Program-made: the position numbers and the translations under genes
The notes under the pieces: model-generated
What the model was told of the DNA's origin: nothing
What the model saw: only the letters and a program-made list of their open reading frames with translations
Database searches by the model: none
In this document: piece by piece, positions 23,061 to 34,122 of the stretch
How the letters are laid out: each line of letters starts with the position of its first letter
Position numbering within the stretch: position 1 is the first letter of the stretch
Assembly: GCA_001566295.1 (NCBI GenBank)
Contig: KQ964256.1
Span: forward strand, 620,001 to 684,000
Direction of reading: 5' to 3'
DNA: 64,000 bases
Source of the DNA: Microdochium bolleyi
Taxonomy: Eukaryota > Ascomycota > Sordariomycetes > Xylariales > Microdochiaceae

Positions 23061-24616
23061 TCACTCGGCCGCAATCCATACAGGGTCTTCCTTCCTCTTG
23101 TCTGCTTGTGCTGCCCCAATGTCCATCTTCTCGAGATCCTGTGCAGCCGCTGTAGCCGGTGTGACTGGCCTCTCGTTGGCCACTTCTTCCTTCTTCTCAG
23201 GCTCCTGGGCCGGAACAGGACCCAGCTTCTCGAGTTCGGCCAGCTTTTTCCTCGTCTCTTCCGCTTCCTGTTGGGCCGCGGTCTTGCTCGCTGCCTCGTC
23301 CTTGATCCGCTGGGCCTCGTCCTCCTTCCTGCGCTCCTCGGCCAGCATGGCCTCAAACTCGTCGTCCACCTCGGTCTCGTCCACAGTCGCAGCGCTGTAC
23401 ACGCCCGCAGTGTCGGCGATCACGTTGCCCACCTCGTCAACCTCGCCCATCTGCTCGCGCAGCGCGTCGAGCACCTCGTCGACCTTGTCGGCGCCGCCGA
23501 CTTGGCCATTGAGGGACTTGAGCGCGGATGTGCTGCTCTGCATGACGCGCACCATGGCAACATTGTCGGCTGCCTGGCTGATCTTAACAGCAACCTCCTC
23601 GAGCTGATACAGCGTGGCGTGCCGCCTCTCAAGGTTCACCTCGGCGAGCTTCTTGCTCTTCAGCGCGGCGAGCGCCGAAACACGGTTCTTGCGCCGCACC
23701 GCGTCCTGCGCGGATGCGCTCAACTCCTCAACGCGCCGGCTCAGGATATCAGTCTGCTTAGTCAAGTCCTCGATCAGGTCCTTGAGACTCGCGATAGCGG
23801 TGTCCTCTTCGGTGATCCTGTTGTCGTCATCAGGCCCGGAGCCGGAGCGAATCTTGATTATCGCGCCGTTCGTCGACAGGATCGGCTTGTCCCGTGTCAA
23901 GTGGCAGATTAGAACCTCCATGTCGACATCTGAAAGCTGCTGACCTTTGCCAAACATAGCGTCACCAAATGTCCTCCGAAACTGCGCTTTGGAGAAAACG
24001 CGCTCGAACGGACTGGCACGGTCACGAGTCGCGTCTAAAAAGGCCTTGGCAGTGCTCTCAAGATTGGAGAGGACGACAAATTGGCCATTTGGAATCTTGT
24101 CGCTTCCGCGCCCCGTGCCAGGTGCACCCAGCACCCCGACTTGTCGCAAACCCCAGGAGAGGACGTTCAAAGGTACACTACCCCAGGTCCTTTGGTATAT
24201 GGATTGTGTGGCTTTGAGGAACTGCTGGACGGGCATCATCTCGCCTGTGCCGACGGCCTCGTTGAGCACCGAGCCGAGGGCAAGGGGCCGGCCATATTGG
24301 GGACTTGTCAGGATGTTGAGGATCGAGTCGTCGAGGTCGAGAACGAGGTGGGATCGCGTCGTGGATCTCGATGGGACATGGCCGGCGAGGGCGGCGCTGG
24401 AAAGACCGCGCTTCCAGGCGTGAACGTTTGCTTGGAAGCCGTCGGGATTGAGGGTGGCCTGCTGGCGGAAGTCTGAATAAAGGGCTGGGAGTCGCGTCCT
24501 GCGGGTGTGGCTGTCAGCTGGCACGTCTGGCGGCATGCGTGCGCTTCGAGGGGTTGTTCATCTTACTTGCGGAAGGACTCCTCGTGCTCGAGGAGGTAGC
24601 TGAGAAGCTCACTCAT
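23061..24616 (-). CDS. Snf7-family ESCRT-III protein, CHMP7-like
   Basis: Two predicted exons on the minus strand: 24616-24567 and 24498-23061, giving 495 residues starting MSELLSYLLEHEESFRK. The N-terminal half is a winged-helix-type region as in CHMP7 (TRLPALYSDFRQQ, NPDGFQANVHAWKRG). The C-terminal half is a Snf7 core of long basic then acidic coiled helices (KDLIEDLTKQTDILSRRVEEL to DDEFEAMLAEERRKEDE). The acidic C-terminal tail is followed by a Pro/Ala/Glu linker. CHMP7 and yeast Chm7 recruit ESCRT-III to the inner nuclear membrane for nuclear envelope sealing and nuclear pore quality control. Assignment to that role rests on the two-part architecture. The first exon is only 50 nt; without it the frame would start at an upstream codon with no family resemblance. 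Confidence 0.86.
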
Positions 24617-25472
24617 GCTGGCGGGTCGTGTACACACATGCGATGTTCGCAGGCAGAGAGCCGAGCGGCTACGGAGTGAGCGCTTGCCAGGAGAGGAATC
24701 AGCTCCAGCAAGGAAGCGCGCCGTTCTCCGGGATGATGAAGATGGCCTTCGTGATCCAAGGCCCCTCGTGGGTTGAAGAAGGAGGATGTTTCTAGCGCCG
24801 CGACGTCACTGATAAGAACCCCATTCCACATGCAAAGGGTCTTGCTGCACGGTCCCACTCAAACCCCTGCCCATCACACCAATGCTTGTTCTTGGCTCTT
24901 TGTAACATGACATCGAAACAATGAAAGGACATCCCGGTTCACAGCTGTAAACAAATGTACTGGTTTTCGGCAATGATGAATAGCAGGCCATAAGAGTTGC
25001 GATTGTCGCAATCATCCGGAAACAGATTCTATTGCTGCCACATGTGGTGCCCAACCCGGCATGCAAGGCATTATAGCTTCATGAACTTCTTCAGCTTGCA
25101 CGAACAACCAAGGAGATCTTGTCTGCGAAGGACAGAATCTGTTGACCCCACCAGTCTGCGAATGGTCCCCGTGGACTACAGAGCTCTGCAGTGTCCTTGA
25201 TGCGGATTGGTGGGCATATACGGCAACGATCAAATGCGGTACAAATGTGGCACCAGTTGGCTTGGGGTTGTTCATGTTGGGGCGTCTGTCAAATGTCTCG
25301 CACTTTTTGTAGCTATGCCCTGGCTTTTGGACATCACGTCGGTCTGTAGTGTTGGGTCATTAATGTAATGTCTCGTCGATGTGGCACAGTTCCTGTTGCG
25401 AGTTCAACCTCCCTCTAAGTCTTTCATCCAACACTCAGCCCGTCCTCGCCAGCGTTCCAATGTTTAGTTCGC
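24617..25472. other. Intergenic region between CHMP7-like and METTL16-like genes
   Basis: Two minus-strand genes in tandem flank this 856-bp stretch, so it contains the CHMP7-like promoter (24617 onward) and the terminator of the METTL16-like gene. Only short frames are present and no other feature is seen. Confidence 0.45.
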
Positions 25473-27173
25473 CTATCGCCCGGAGTTTCCTGGTAGTACC
25501 CACTCGGTTATTGCACGTGCAGGCGGCTCGCTACGATCTGAAAGTCCTCGATTGAGGAATCCACAGAAACTCTCAAACATGACCGGATCATTGCCTTGCA
25601 GCCAACGAACTTTGAGATGAGGTACGTGCTTGTTCTGCGACAGGACGTGGTTTTCTCCTTGGAGCACTAGTGAGTGCATGTCTCTTTCGATTTGTAGTGT
25701 AAATCCAAACGCGTAGCGGTACTTGAGTGTCGAGTCATTCTGTGAGGAGACAGGCGCAAGAGAGTGATCACCTTGGTCAGTGGTATGAGTATCGGTCAGT
25801 GCATGGGGGGGTTGCTGAGCAGGCAATCTTGCTTCATCCAAGACCTTCTCCGTCTTCGATAAAGTGGCGGGGGGGTTGACCTCTTGCCTTTCTCGCCCGC
25901 GCTTTGCCGGCCTCGATGCTGGGGAAGCTGACTCTTTCGGCCCGCTGAGACTTCGCTTCCTACCACTGCCGCCGTGCTTCCCCGCAACGGCAGCCTCGCC
26001 TGTGATAGTTCTCCTGGCAGCAACCACCATCTTGCGGCGGTAGCTGCGTGTCCAGACAGCTTCGGCAGTGAAGCCGGAGCCTTTGCGTTTTGCATGGTCC
26101 CAAGTCCAATGATGCAGGTTCAACGCTGCCACATATTTCTCAACTTTCAAAGCGAGCTCTTCCGGTGTCTTTTGAGAACCCAGTGGTAATAGAACTTCCG
26201 TCTCCGCTGATAATAGGCCGCGAGGGATTTTTTTTGCGATGGCATCGTTTTTGCCTCTCGCTGCTCCCCGGCTCGGCCTCTTGTTATCGAAACTCCATGC
26301 TAGTCCGTACCGTCGCGTTGCCCCACCAGTATTGAAGGTCGTCGCAGCTGTGTTGGTGATGCATCGTCCTTTCAATTCCGCCAGCAGCTTCTCGACGCTT
26401 TGCGGACTGCTCAACATGGAAGTGTACCACTGGACCCTGTTGCGTAGTCTTGTCGACTCTTCGATGATCTGCCTGACGAAGCCTACCTCGCCATCTTTGC
26501 AGATAAGCTCGTTCGAGCCGCCGGTGTTAACACTGATCGGAGGTATTTTCTTGTCTGCATAGCGTTTCAACATATCCACCTGTGACTCGTAGAACGGAGG
26601 ATTCGTCATTGTGAAGTCTACGCGGTCCACAGAGAGCTCGTCCAGGGGAACGAGAGGCGCTGAGTCTTCGTGGTAGGGTTTCGGACGACGAACGAGTCTG
26701 ACTCTATCCAACAGATTGTTGCGAGCCAGGTTCTCCTGGGCATAGTTGAACGACGACTCGTCCAACTCAGTAGCAATGAATTTCCACGGCCGCTCTGTGC
26801 AGCCCAGTATAGGGTATATGGCACTTGCCCCTGTGCCAATGTCCATACCCACCAGCTCGCGCTCGGTCGTCTCCAGGCACCTTTCTTCGACCAAGGGACC
26901 AGTACTGTCCAGTAAGTCTTTAAGCCACAAGATGTACAGATGACGATTTGGGACTGGAGGGCACAGTCGATCTGGGGGCAGTTCAAGCTGTAGACCCCCA
27001 AAGTGCTGGTCGAGTAGGGCCTTGGTTAGGAGGATAAGGTTCGTAGGATTTTGTAGATCGAGATACTGGCCACAGCGATCCATCTCGGCGCGCATTTCTG
27101 GCGAGCGGCGACTAAGGCGCTGAAAGTCCAGTGGCTGGTTGTATAGCTCTCGATAGTAGCAGTCTCGCAACAT
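25473..27173 (-). CDS. METTL16-like RNA N6-adenosine methyltransferase
   Basis: A single exon. Starting at ATG 27173 it gives 566 residues beginning MLRDCYYRELYNQPLDFQ. The Rossmann methyltransferase domain shows the SAM-binding loop GMDIGTGASAIYPILG, the acidic ATELDESSFNYA strand and the catalytic NPPF tetrad in DFTMTNPPFYES, all hallmarks of METTL16/YbiN. The family methylates U6 snRNA at the ACAGAGA box and, in animals, SAM-synthetase mRNA hairpins. The second half (Lys/Arg rich linker with GRKRSLSG, then YRYAFGFTLQIERD and MFESFCGFLNRG) corresponds to the variable C-terminal RNA-binding region. The open frame continues upstream to an ATG at 27338, so a longer form with 55 extra residues is possible; those residues have no family resemblance. 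Expected in the nucleus. Confidence 0.87.
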   Translation of the reverse strand: MLRDCYYRELYNQPLDFQRLSRRSPEMRAEMDRCGQYLDLQNPTNLILLTKALLDQHFGGLQLELPPDRLCPPVPNRHLYILWLKDLLDSTGPLVEERCLETTERELVGMDIGTGASAIYPILGCTERPWKFIATELDESSFNYAQENLARNNLLDRVRLVRRPKPYHEDSAPLVPLDELSVDRVDFTMTNPPFYESQVDMLKRYADKKIPPISVNTGGSNELICKDGEVGFVRQIIEESTRLRNRVQWYTSMLSSPQSVEKLLAELKGRCITNTAATTFNTGGATRRYGLAWSFDNKRPSRGAARGKNDAIAKKIPRGLLSAETEVLLPLGSQKTPEELALKVEKYVAALNLHHWTWDHAKRKGSGFTAEAVWTRSYRRKMVVAARRTITGEAAVAGKHGGSGRKRSLSGPKESASPASRPAKRGRERQEVNPPATLSKTEKVLDEARLPAQQPPHALTDTHTTDQGDHSLAPVSSQNDSTLKYRYAFGFTLQIERDMHSLVLQGENHVLSQNKHVPHLKVRWLQGNDPVMFESFCGFLNRGLSDRSEPPARAITEWVLPGNSGR

Positions 27174-28768
27174 ACCGACAGCAGGAGGTGGCCCACGAAG
27201 GTGTGTTATGCGACTCAGGACGGCGTCTTGGCTTGGGGTTGTGGCGACATCATCATGTCCCTCATCCTGGGCATGGCCCCGGTGGACACGCTCCACAGAG
27301 ACTTGGATCTTGGTCTCAACCACTGGGAGGAGATTCATTGTGAGCGCCACCAGGTTCTGCCTCCTTCGGCAGGCTGTGGCGATGAGATACTACGGCGTTC
27401 GGTGACTCCGACTTGCAGGCATGCCTGGACGTTGACGACACTGCCAGGAGCGGGCTCCCACTCCAAGATTCCGGGTTCGTGGGTGCTGGAGATCCACTCA
27501 AGGCGGTACTGTGTACTCCTGCAACCATCAGCAACAAAGTCTCGAAGCTGTGATGGCAGAAGACGCGGCATGGCAATCATCAGTCGAGCAGTGTTGCAGA
27601 ATCAGAAGGCGGCTCTCCAGACTGTGTTATGGCGTCTGGTGGTCGATGTGGAAGCCACACAATGACCCATTTGCAGCAGCTCCGTTGCTCGCAAGGCCAG
27701 TTGGGAGGCAGAGACGGAGTACAATGTGCCCAGAAGATGCCCAGGTGGTGTTAGGTTATGATCGGTTGGGGTACTAACCAGAGGCTGACGAAGATAAATA
27801 TTTGCACCGTGCAGCAATGCTGTTCTGCATGTTTAGCGCACGGTCCAAGGGTGCTCCCACGCATCATGCTGGACCCCAATTCGACAGTCTCCGGCCATCG
27901 AGGGTGTACACAGATTGACCTACAGAAGCACATCATGCTTATTTTCGGTTCGGATGTAGTGCATGGCGTGTTGATGTTTCGTACCAGAATCCCAGTACGC
28001 AGATCACGTCTTGATTCTGTCCCAGCACGATATCGCTGTGCCGGCTCGCATCGGACAAGGGCACTTCAGAGGCTTTTCCTTGACCTTGGCCGAAATCTTC
28101 CTTCTCACAAGCTATCTGTCAGTCCCTCCGGTCACGGTTCCTTTTGCCTCTGTGCAATGTATCGGACAACGCAACCAACGCCACAGCCGAGGCGGACTCG
28201 CCACCATGCTTTGCCCCGACTTCCTCGCAGCAAATAGCCCAATCACCGCAGCCCATATCGTCGCACGGCTCACTGGCGCCCTGGCTGGCATTCAGAAAAG
28301 CTCACTTTGTCTGGGCCACAGCGGAGTTCCACCAAGACTCTATCCACCGCACCCCTCAGTTTTCTAACGACTTTGAGACCAACAACACCAGGCGCCGGTC
28401 CCTTCATCCACCATCGGCATTCGCGATGAAGTTAACGGAGCTTCACGAAGCTTCACGCTGGCATCGACAAGCCCCCGCCCTGGGCCGCGGTGTCAGCCCG
28501 TGACGTCGATGCGATACGAGAGCTCGGTAATGTTGCAGAAAGAGCATTTACACGCAGATATTCAAGTATGAAAACCGCGTCGGAATCGGAAGGCAAGTGG
28601 AAGCAGACATGGTCAGGACTACGACAGGCCAACATTTCTCTACTGCAGAGGCAGCATCACCAAGCTCTCGAATTCCAGTACGACTTCCGCATCGCAGAAT
28701 CCGCGTGACAACATGGGCAGCTCAGCTTCTGCCCTTTCCTGGCGCAAGCACCATCATGACTCAATGCG
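27174..28768. other. Intergenic region upstream of the METTL16-like gene
   Basis: Contains the leader and promoter of the minus-strand methyltransferase gene, then GC-rich DNA without a recognisable gene up to the decayed hydrolase. A 118-codon frame at 28011-28367 and neighbours were considered; no domain was recognised. They may be remains of upstream parts of the pseudogene or unrelated noise. Confidence 0.35.
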
Positions 28769-29515
28769 ACACTCTCCATCGCCCTCGTTGGCAGTGCCAC
28801 CACTCTCAAAGCCATTGCCAACAGCACAGGCAAAAGGGCAACGTCCCTCACAGACCCCATCTTTACCAAGGCGGGCACAAGCTTCCCCGTCACGCCAGAC
28901 TTTTCCATGCTCCTCGAAGTCAACCCGGCCATCCCCATTACACAGCTTCCGCCCATTGATGCTATCCTGCTCAGTCACGAAGATCACCCCGAGGGCGCTA
29001 CCAGCATCGAGTAAACCAAGACCGCCGGCCTTTGGGGCATGAAATCCTGGGAGATGGTCACGACGGACATTGGCGGTGCCAGCTTCGACATTATGGGCAC
29101 GCCTTCCGTGCATATCCTCGGCGGTGGAGGTGAGAGGTTTCGTCCTCAGCAACTGCGACTTGAGCGCGGACGGGCTCGGCCGGCCCAAAGCCATCTGGTT
29201 CACAGGAGACACGGTGTACATCCCCGAGCTCCTGCGAGCCGGGCGCATGTTCAACATCATCGTCGCGATCGTCAGCCTGGCAGGCGTCACGACTGACTGG
29301 CAGGAGCCGCCACAAGGAACTGCAGCGGGGAGCAGCCGGAACTAGGAAAGCTTCAAATTACCTTGGACGGGAAGCAAGCTGCGTAGCTGTGCAAGGGCAA
29401 GGGGATCCATTTGCTGGTGCCGGTGCACTATGAGGGCTGGCGGCACTATGCGCAGAGCAACGCCGATTTGGTGAGGCCCGTCAAGGACGAGGGCGTGATT
29501 GAGCGGGTGCGCTGA
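28769..29515 (+). pseudogene. Decayed metallo-beta-lactamase-fold hydrolase gene
   Basis: Translation pieces in two alternating frames line up in order with one fungal MBL-fold hydrolase. In one frame: LSIALVGSATTLKAIANSTG, TSLTDPIFTKAG and PIDAILLSHEDHPEGAT, then an in-frame TAA near 29012, then SWEMVTTDIGGASFDIMGTPS. A frameshift near 29130-29145 moves to VRGFVLSNCDLS and KAIWFTGDTVYIPELL. The frame then returns to give LQITLDGKQAA, a TAG, and LLVPVHYEGWRHYA, ending at VIERVR with TGA. The family's metal site normally reads SHxxxDH; here it is SHEDHPEG, so a key Asp/His arrangement is altered. With at least two internal stops, two frame changes and no clean start codon, the locus is non-functional as read. 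A sequencing error could explain one frameshift but not the whole set. Confidence 0.75.
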
Positions 29516-30276
29516 CTGCCTGGTGGGGCCCGGCGAGGAAGGACATCTGAACGACGGTTTTGGAGATCCCGATGTCATCTTAGGGATGTGTATTTCGTTG
29601 TACTCTGAAATGGGCAACATAGTACCGACTGAGAAACGGCGGGGCACGTTTGTAGCTGGGTACAACACGGCGCGCTCCGCTCGCTGAGGATGGGAAGGCG
29701 ATCTTGAGCAAGCCACTGATAAAATTGTTGTCCCATTCGGGATGCCTCTTGAGAGCACATGTGCATGTGCAGGGTTGAGTTGGAGGCCCGTCCACATGAG
29801 CTTGGCCTGGGGTTGAAGTGTGGTGGTGTGCACACGTCGCGCGCGCGCTGAGCTACGTGGACTAGACTGCTGTGGGACCACGGCCCATGGCGACACCGGA
29901 AGAGGCGCTAGGTTGCACCCGGGCACGGCAAAAGCCTGGACACGCCGCCTTGTCTCTGCCCACTGCCGTAGCCTACCTACACACGGCTGCGCAGGACAGG
30001 GCAGGTCACAACCGATAGGCCGGCATGAATCTGCGATAGGTACGCAGTACCCTATTGTACCTCGGCCAGTGTAGAAATGTAATGTGCTGTTGGCCTTGCT
30101 TGGCTGCCCTCATCGGAAAAGCAACCTCTTACTCCAGGGCTATGTCCGGCTGGACCGTCCGATCCGCCCGAGAACAAGGACGGACGCTAGCCACCCGCTG
30201 ATCTCTGTGCTCCCGAGCGCTGGCGTGTAGGCTTGCTTGCTTCCCCTGCAGCTCACCCTGAGGACTCCGGCGTGCA

Positions 30277-30289
30277 GGGGGGGGGGGGG
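30277..30289 (+). repeat. Poly-G run of 13
   Basis: A homopolymer of thirteen G residues is visible in the plus strand. It lies in non-coding DNA. Its length is prone to slippage and to sequencing error. Confidence 0.9.
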
Positions 30290-30376
30290 CAAACACTTTG
30301 CGAGACGACGATTCCTCGTCAGTAGTGAATCTGGCATGAATGAAAAAGGATGGCTTGCCCGCCCGATGCGGGCGGT

Positions 30377-30404
30377 AGGGCAGGGCAGGGCAAGGCAAGG
30401 CATG
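30377..30404 (+). repeat. Short tandem repeat GGCAG/GGCAA
   Basis: About five copies of a five-base unit, first GGCAG and then GGCAA, ending with a diverged GGCAT. It lies in non-coding DNA upstream of the second Zn2Cys6 gene. Confidence 0.8.
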
Positions 30405-31553
30405 GCGCGACCACGAGCGACGCGGTGCTGGACGGACAGGCAGACTGGGTGGGGCGGTGGCAGGCTGGCGGCTCCGGAAAGTGGCGAGGCCATGCACCGC
30501 GTGCCCCGGGAGAGTGCGGTTGGCTCGAGCGAGGCACACAATGATTTGCGCACACGACCACCCAAGGCCGTCGCAGGCTGGCATGCTTGACCGGCCGGCG
30601 ACACCACAGAGACCAGCAGCAGCAGGCTGTCTCGTGGGAGAGAGCCCGCGAGGAACCCAGCTCAGAGCAGTCCAAGGGGGCTAGCGCGCCGTGTCACCAC
30701 GGCCCCATCGGAAGGAGGGGTGGGCTCGAGACTCGAGAGGATGGCCCGGGGCGCCGAGATGGAGGTGGGCCTCCTGGCTCGTCCCTGCCCATCTCGAGTG
30801 CTCGTGTCCGGTCTGCGGCCGTCAGCTCTCGAGACCAGGGGCGCTCGGCCGCGAATGCCGGCCTCAGGCACGCACATGCGCACCACACGATTGCATAGCC
30901 AGCCAGCCAGCCCGTCGCCACGGCGATGGTGCCGCTGCGAGACGCACATATGAAATATGATGGGACTTAATTCCTTCCTCCGGCACGACCTGGACACATC
31001 ATGAAGGACATAGGACGGGAAGGAGCGGACGGGACGTCGGGCAAGGGCGGCCGCGCAGGAAGGGGCCTGGATGGAGGAAGGCGCGAGCGAGGCCTGCCTG
31101 TTGGCCTGGTCGAGCAGCCAGGACTCAGGAGCATCGGGGGCGGCGGCGCTAGAGCCACCTCGCTCCCCGGGCTGTGATTCCACGGCCGCAGGCACGCATG
31201 CCGTCTCCCGCCCGTCCGCGGCGTGTGCCCACCTCGACCTCCCCGTCCCCAGTGCCTCGAGTGCCCTCGAGTCCTTCTCTCTGGCCGCTCGCTGGCTGCC
31301 TTGTCGCCTGCGACGACTTGAGACCTTCTCCACTCCCGCCGCCCGACCGCCCATCGTCCTGCGTGCCAATCTCCCCCCGAACCACCGCCCTCTCCGTCTC
31401 CTCCGTCCCAGATCCTCCCCATCTTCTGCTCCTCCCGCTCCGGCCACCGGCTCTGCTCCGACTCTTCGTCTTCACCACCAGCCCTTTTCTTCCCGCATCA
31501 GCCCACTTCAAGCCTCTCTGCCTGGCTGATCTTCTCGCCTGCCTTTCTCCATC

Positions 31554-34122
31554 ATGGCCTCTGTCGTCCGCGGCACGTCGCTCCGCGCTGGCGGCGCCTG
31601 CGTCCGCTGCAGGAAGGGCAAGACCAAGTGTGTTTACGAGAACGGTCGCGCGCCCTGCAAGAACTGCGCAAAGGGAATGCACGAATGCTACCTGCCCTCG
31701 GAGAGTCTCGCTCACCACCACGGCCAGTCGCCAGCTCGCGTCTCCCGGCCGCGGGAGAGCCTGCCTCACACCGAACGTAGCGCCTCGGCTGTCGCCAGCG
31801 ACCGCCAGCCTCAAAATGCAACAAGCAACACCGGTGTCGTCGTCCCCCACCGCCCGCCAGCGAGCACGAGCAACGAGAAGTGAGTAGGAGCTTGTTCCGT
31901 TCTGGTCTTTTCCCTGCCCGGACCTCTTCTCCCCTCCCAGAAGCCTCCCGGCTCGCCTTCTTTGCCCATGCCGGCACCAGGCACCGCAAGTGCCCGGGAC
32001 GCCCAACACCAGGCAGAGCAGCACCGCTGCTATGCCAGCATCCTCCATGCCAGCCAGTAGCGCTGTCGCTGCCTGCTCAAAGGATGCATAATGTGTGCAT
32101 TGCGCGTCCGTCCACGGCGGCTGCTGCTTTGACCACGCCTGCCAGAGTTGGCGGCCCGGGGCGGTGCAAGCCTGCCCGCCCCCAAACAGCGTCGTGTGGC
32201 GCGTCCTGCCGGGTTGAGCTGCCTCGCCTCGGGATCTCTCGACTGTGTCGCGCGCCATGCAGGATTCCCGTCTCCACATTTTCCGGCGTCCCACCCTTGG
32301 CTGTGCCTGTGCGTGCCGGAACCCCGCTGACCACTGTCCACCTTGCTCTCAGGCTCACCCCGGAGCTCGCGGCCGAGTGCGAGCGCGTCATCAACAAGAC
32401 CCTGCCCTCCTGCGTCGCCTTCCACAAGCCGTCGTTCATCCAGAAGCTCAAGAACGGCACTCTCGAAGGCAGCATCGTCAATGGTCTGCTGGCCTGTGCG
32501 GCTCGGTAAGTCTCCGAAGTCGGCTTTCCCGTCATGCTTGCGTCCCTGGAGACTGACCCCATCACGCTTGCAGGAGCTCGCCTGCTCTTATCCGTCGCTA
32601 TGGCACCCAGGGCGGTGCGGCGGCGGCTGCTGAGCACTTTGCGGCAAAGGCAATTAGCCTCGTGATGCAGAACCTGGACAACCCCAACCTGGCTGACATC
32701 CAGGCCTTGTGCTTGCTCACCATCCATGAGTGGGGCAACCGCAGCGCCATTCGTGCATACATCTATCTTGGGCAGGCGGCTCGGATGGCTCAGATGTATC
32801 GCATAATATCGGCACATCAGGGCCACGGCGAGCCTGACCGTTTCATCAAGGATGAGTCCTTCCGCCGGACACTGTGGCTCATCTACATCCTCGATTGCTT
32901 CCTCACCAGCAGCCCGGGACGCCACCCTGCCGTGTCCCAGTTCGACATTAAGGGTGTGCCCTTGCCCTGCCCTGACATGAGCTACAACTTCGGCACCCCC
33001 GTCTACGTGCGGACTCTAGCCGGCGGCCCGCCCTCCACGGCTCCGGATCCCGCGACCCCTCTCACCGAGGTCGGGGAGTTTGGCCACATTGTCATGGCCA
33101 CACAAGCCTGGCGCAACGTCATCGAGATGTTGACAACTGTGACCACCGACTCTTTCTCTGAGGAGCAGTGCGCTTCTCTCGAGGCCGGCATCGAGGCCGT
33201 ACGAAACTCGCTTCCCCTTCATTATGTTGACAAACCTGGTCATATTAACCTCCACATCACTATGGGTAGTGGATACACGTATGCCATGCTTCACTGCTTG
33301 TTGCACTGCGCTACAATCATGGTCAACCGTCGCCGGCTCCTGCACATGGTTACAACACAGGGCTTCAGCCAGGAGTCTTGGCGCATGGCATCTCACACAC
33401 ATCTGCAGACGGTCGACAAGGTGTTTGCAGCCTCCCACAGCGTGGTCTCACTGCTTCTTGCGCTCGAAGCCAATGCTGACAAGGATGCTGTGCTCAACTT
33501 CCCTCTCGTCATGTTGTTCTCTTGCTTCACCGCCAGCTCCACGATCGCGTGGTTCAGCCTCAAGGGATTCACCCCACCTGATGTCAACGAAACAGCCGAG
33601 ACATTTGTGCGCGATGGCATGCGGTTCTTGCAGGACGGCGCTAACATCTGGATCCTGGCCGTCCCCTGGTATCGTCACCTAACTGTCATGGCCAAGGTGC
33701 TTCGCAACGGGGATTCTGCTGGGAAGCTCCCTACTGACTCGGATCTCCGCGCAAAAGAGGAAGTCACCGGCCTTGACAGTCGAAATACTGGTCATCCAGC
33801 AGACCGTATGGAGTATGAGCGCCACTCGCCAGCCCACCCAGCAGAGTTTAGCGAACACAGAGGCAGTGAGCCGCCTCGCAAGTCCGGCTTCACAACCATC
33901 AATGGAGGCTCAGGTGCGGCATCGACCCCTGCTGGCACAAGCCCCCTGCCACAACCACAAGCCAAGGCCGAGTCTCCAGCGCCCTCATCTACAGAGGATC
34001 AGGGCATCGATAGTGTCACCCATCCCGGCTCCGATATGACCGCAGCTGAGCTTTGCATGGCATTTGAGAGGCAGCTGCTTGAGCTCGACGACCTTGCTGC
34101 ATTCATGGGAGGCGGTGTTTAG
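31554..34122 (+). CDS. Zn(II)2Cys6 transcription factor with fungal-specific regulatory domain
   Basis: Three predicted exons: 31554-31879, 32353-32505 and 32574-34122, giving 675 residues. The zinc cluster sits at the N-terminus with spacing C-x2-C-x6-C-x8-C-x2-C-x6-C (ACVRCRKGKTKC, CKNC, last Cys in MHECYL). A Ser/His/Arg-rich linker follows. The fungal TF domain then runs from KLTPELAAECERVINKTLPSC through IQALCLLTIHEWGNRSAIRAY and DESFRRTLWLIYILDCFL, the conserved WxIYxLD-type core. The tail is Ser/Pro rich with an acidic end (FERQLLELDDLAAFMGGG) that could serve in activation. The first intron is 473 bp, long for this window. An acceptor-like site at 31940 opens the possibility of an extra small exon, but no phase-compatible donor was found. 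The regulated pathway is unknown. Confidence 0.87.

Larger units (their letters stand above)
29516..31553. other. Intergenic region and long leader of the second Zn2Cys6 gene
   Basis: No gene is recognised. The left part is GC-rich with short frames. A thirteen-G run lies at 30277-30289 and a GGCAG/GGCAA short tandem repeat at 30377-30404. From about 31200 to 31553 the plus strand is strongly pyrimidine-rich (many CTCC/CCTC units), as is usual near fungal transcription starts and in 5' leaders, and it leads into ATG 31554. Long open frames on the minus strand across 30662-32294 are shadows of this biased composition. Confidence 0.45.

Noticed and set aside
22956..23912. 318-codon plus-strand open frame
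   Set aside because: Antisense to the CHMP7-like gene; the Leu/His-rich translation is typical of a shadow frame.
28011..28367. 118-codon plus-strand frame as a gene upstream of the pseudogene
   Set aside because: Translation overlaps another frame of similar quality, no family was recognised and no start context stands out.
29130..29160. GTGAG...TCAG in the MBL-fold locus as a real intron
   Set aside because: The would-be intron encodes VRGFVLS, a conserved part of the family, so removing it would delete real homology; a frameshift explains the data better.
31149..32294. 381-codon minus-strand open frame
   Set aside because: It lies opposite the leader and first exon of the second Zn2Cys6 gene; Arg/Gly/Ala rich composition shows it is a shadow of the pyrimidine-rich leader.
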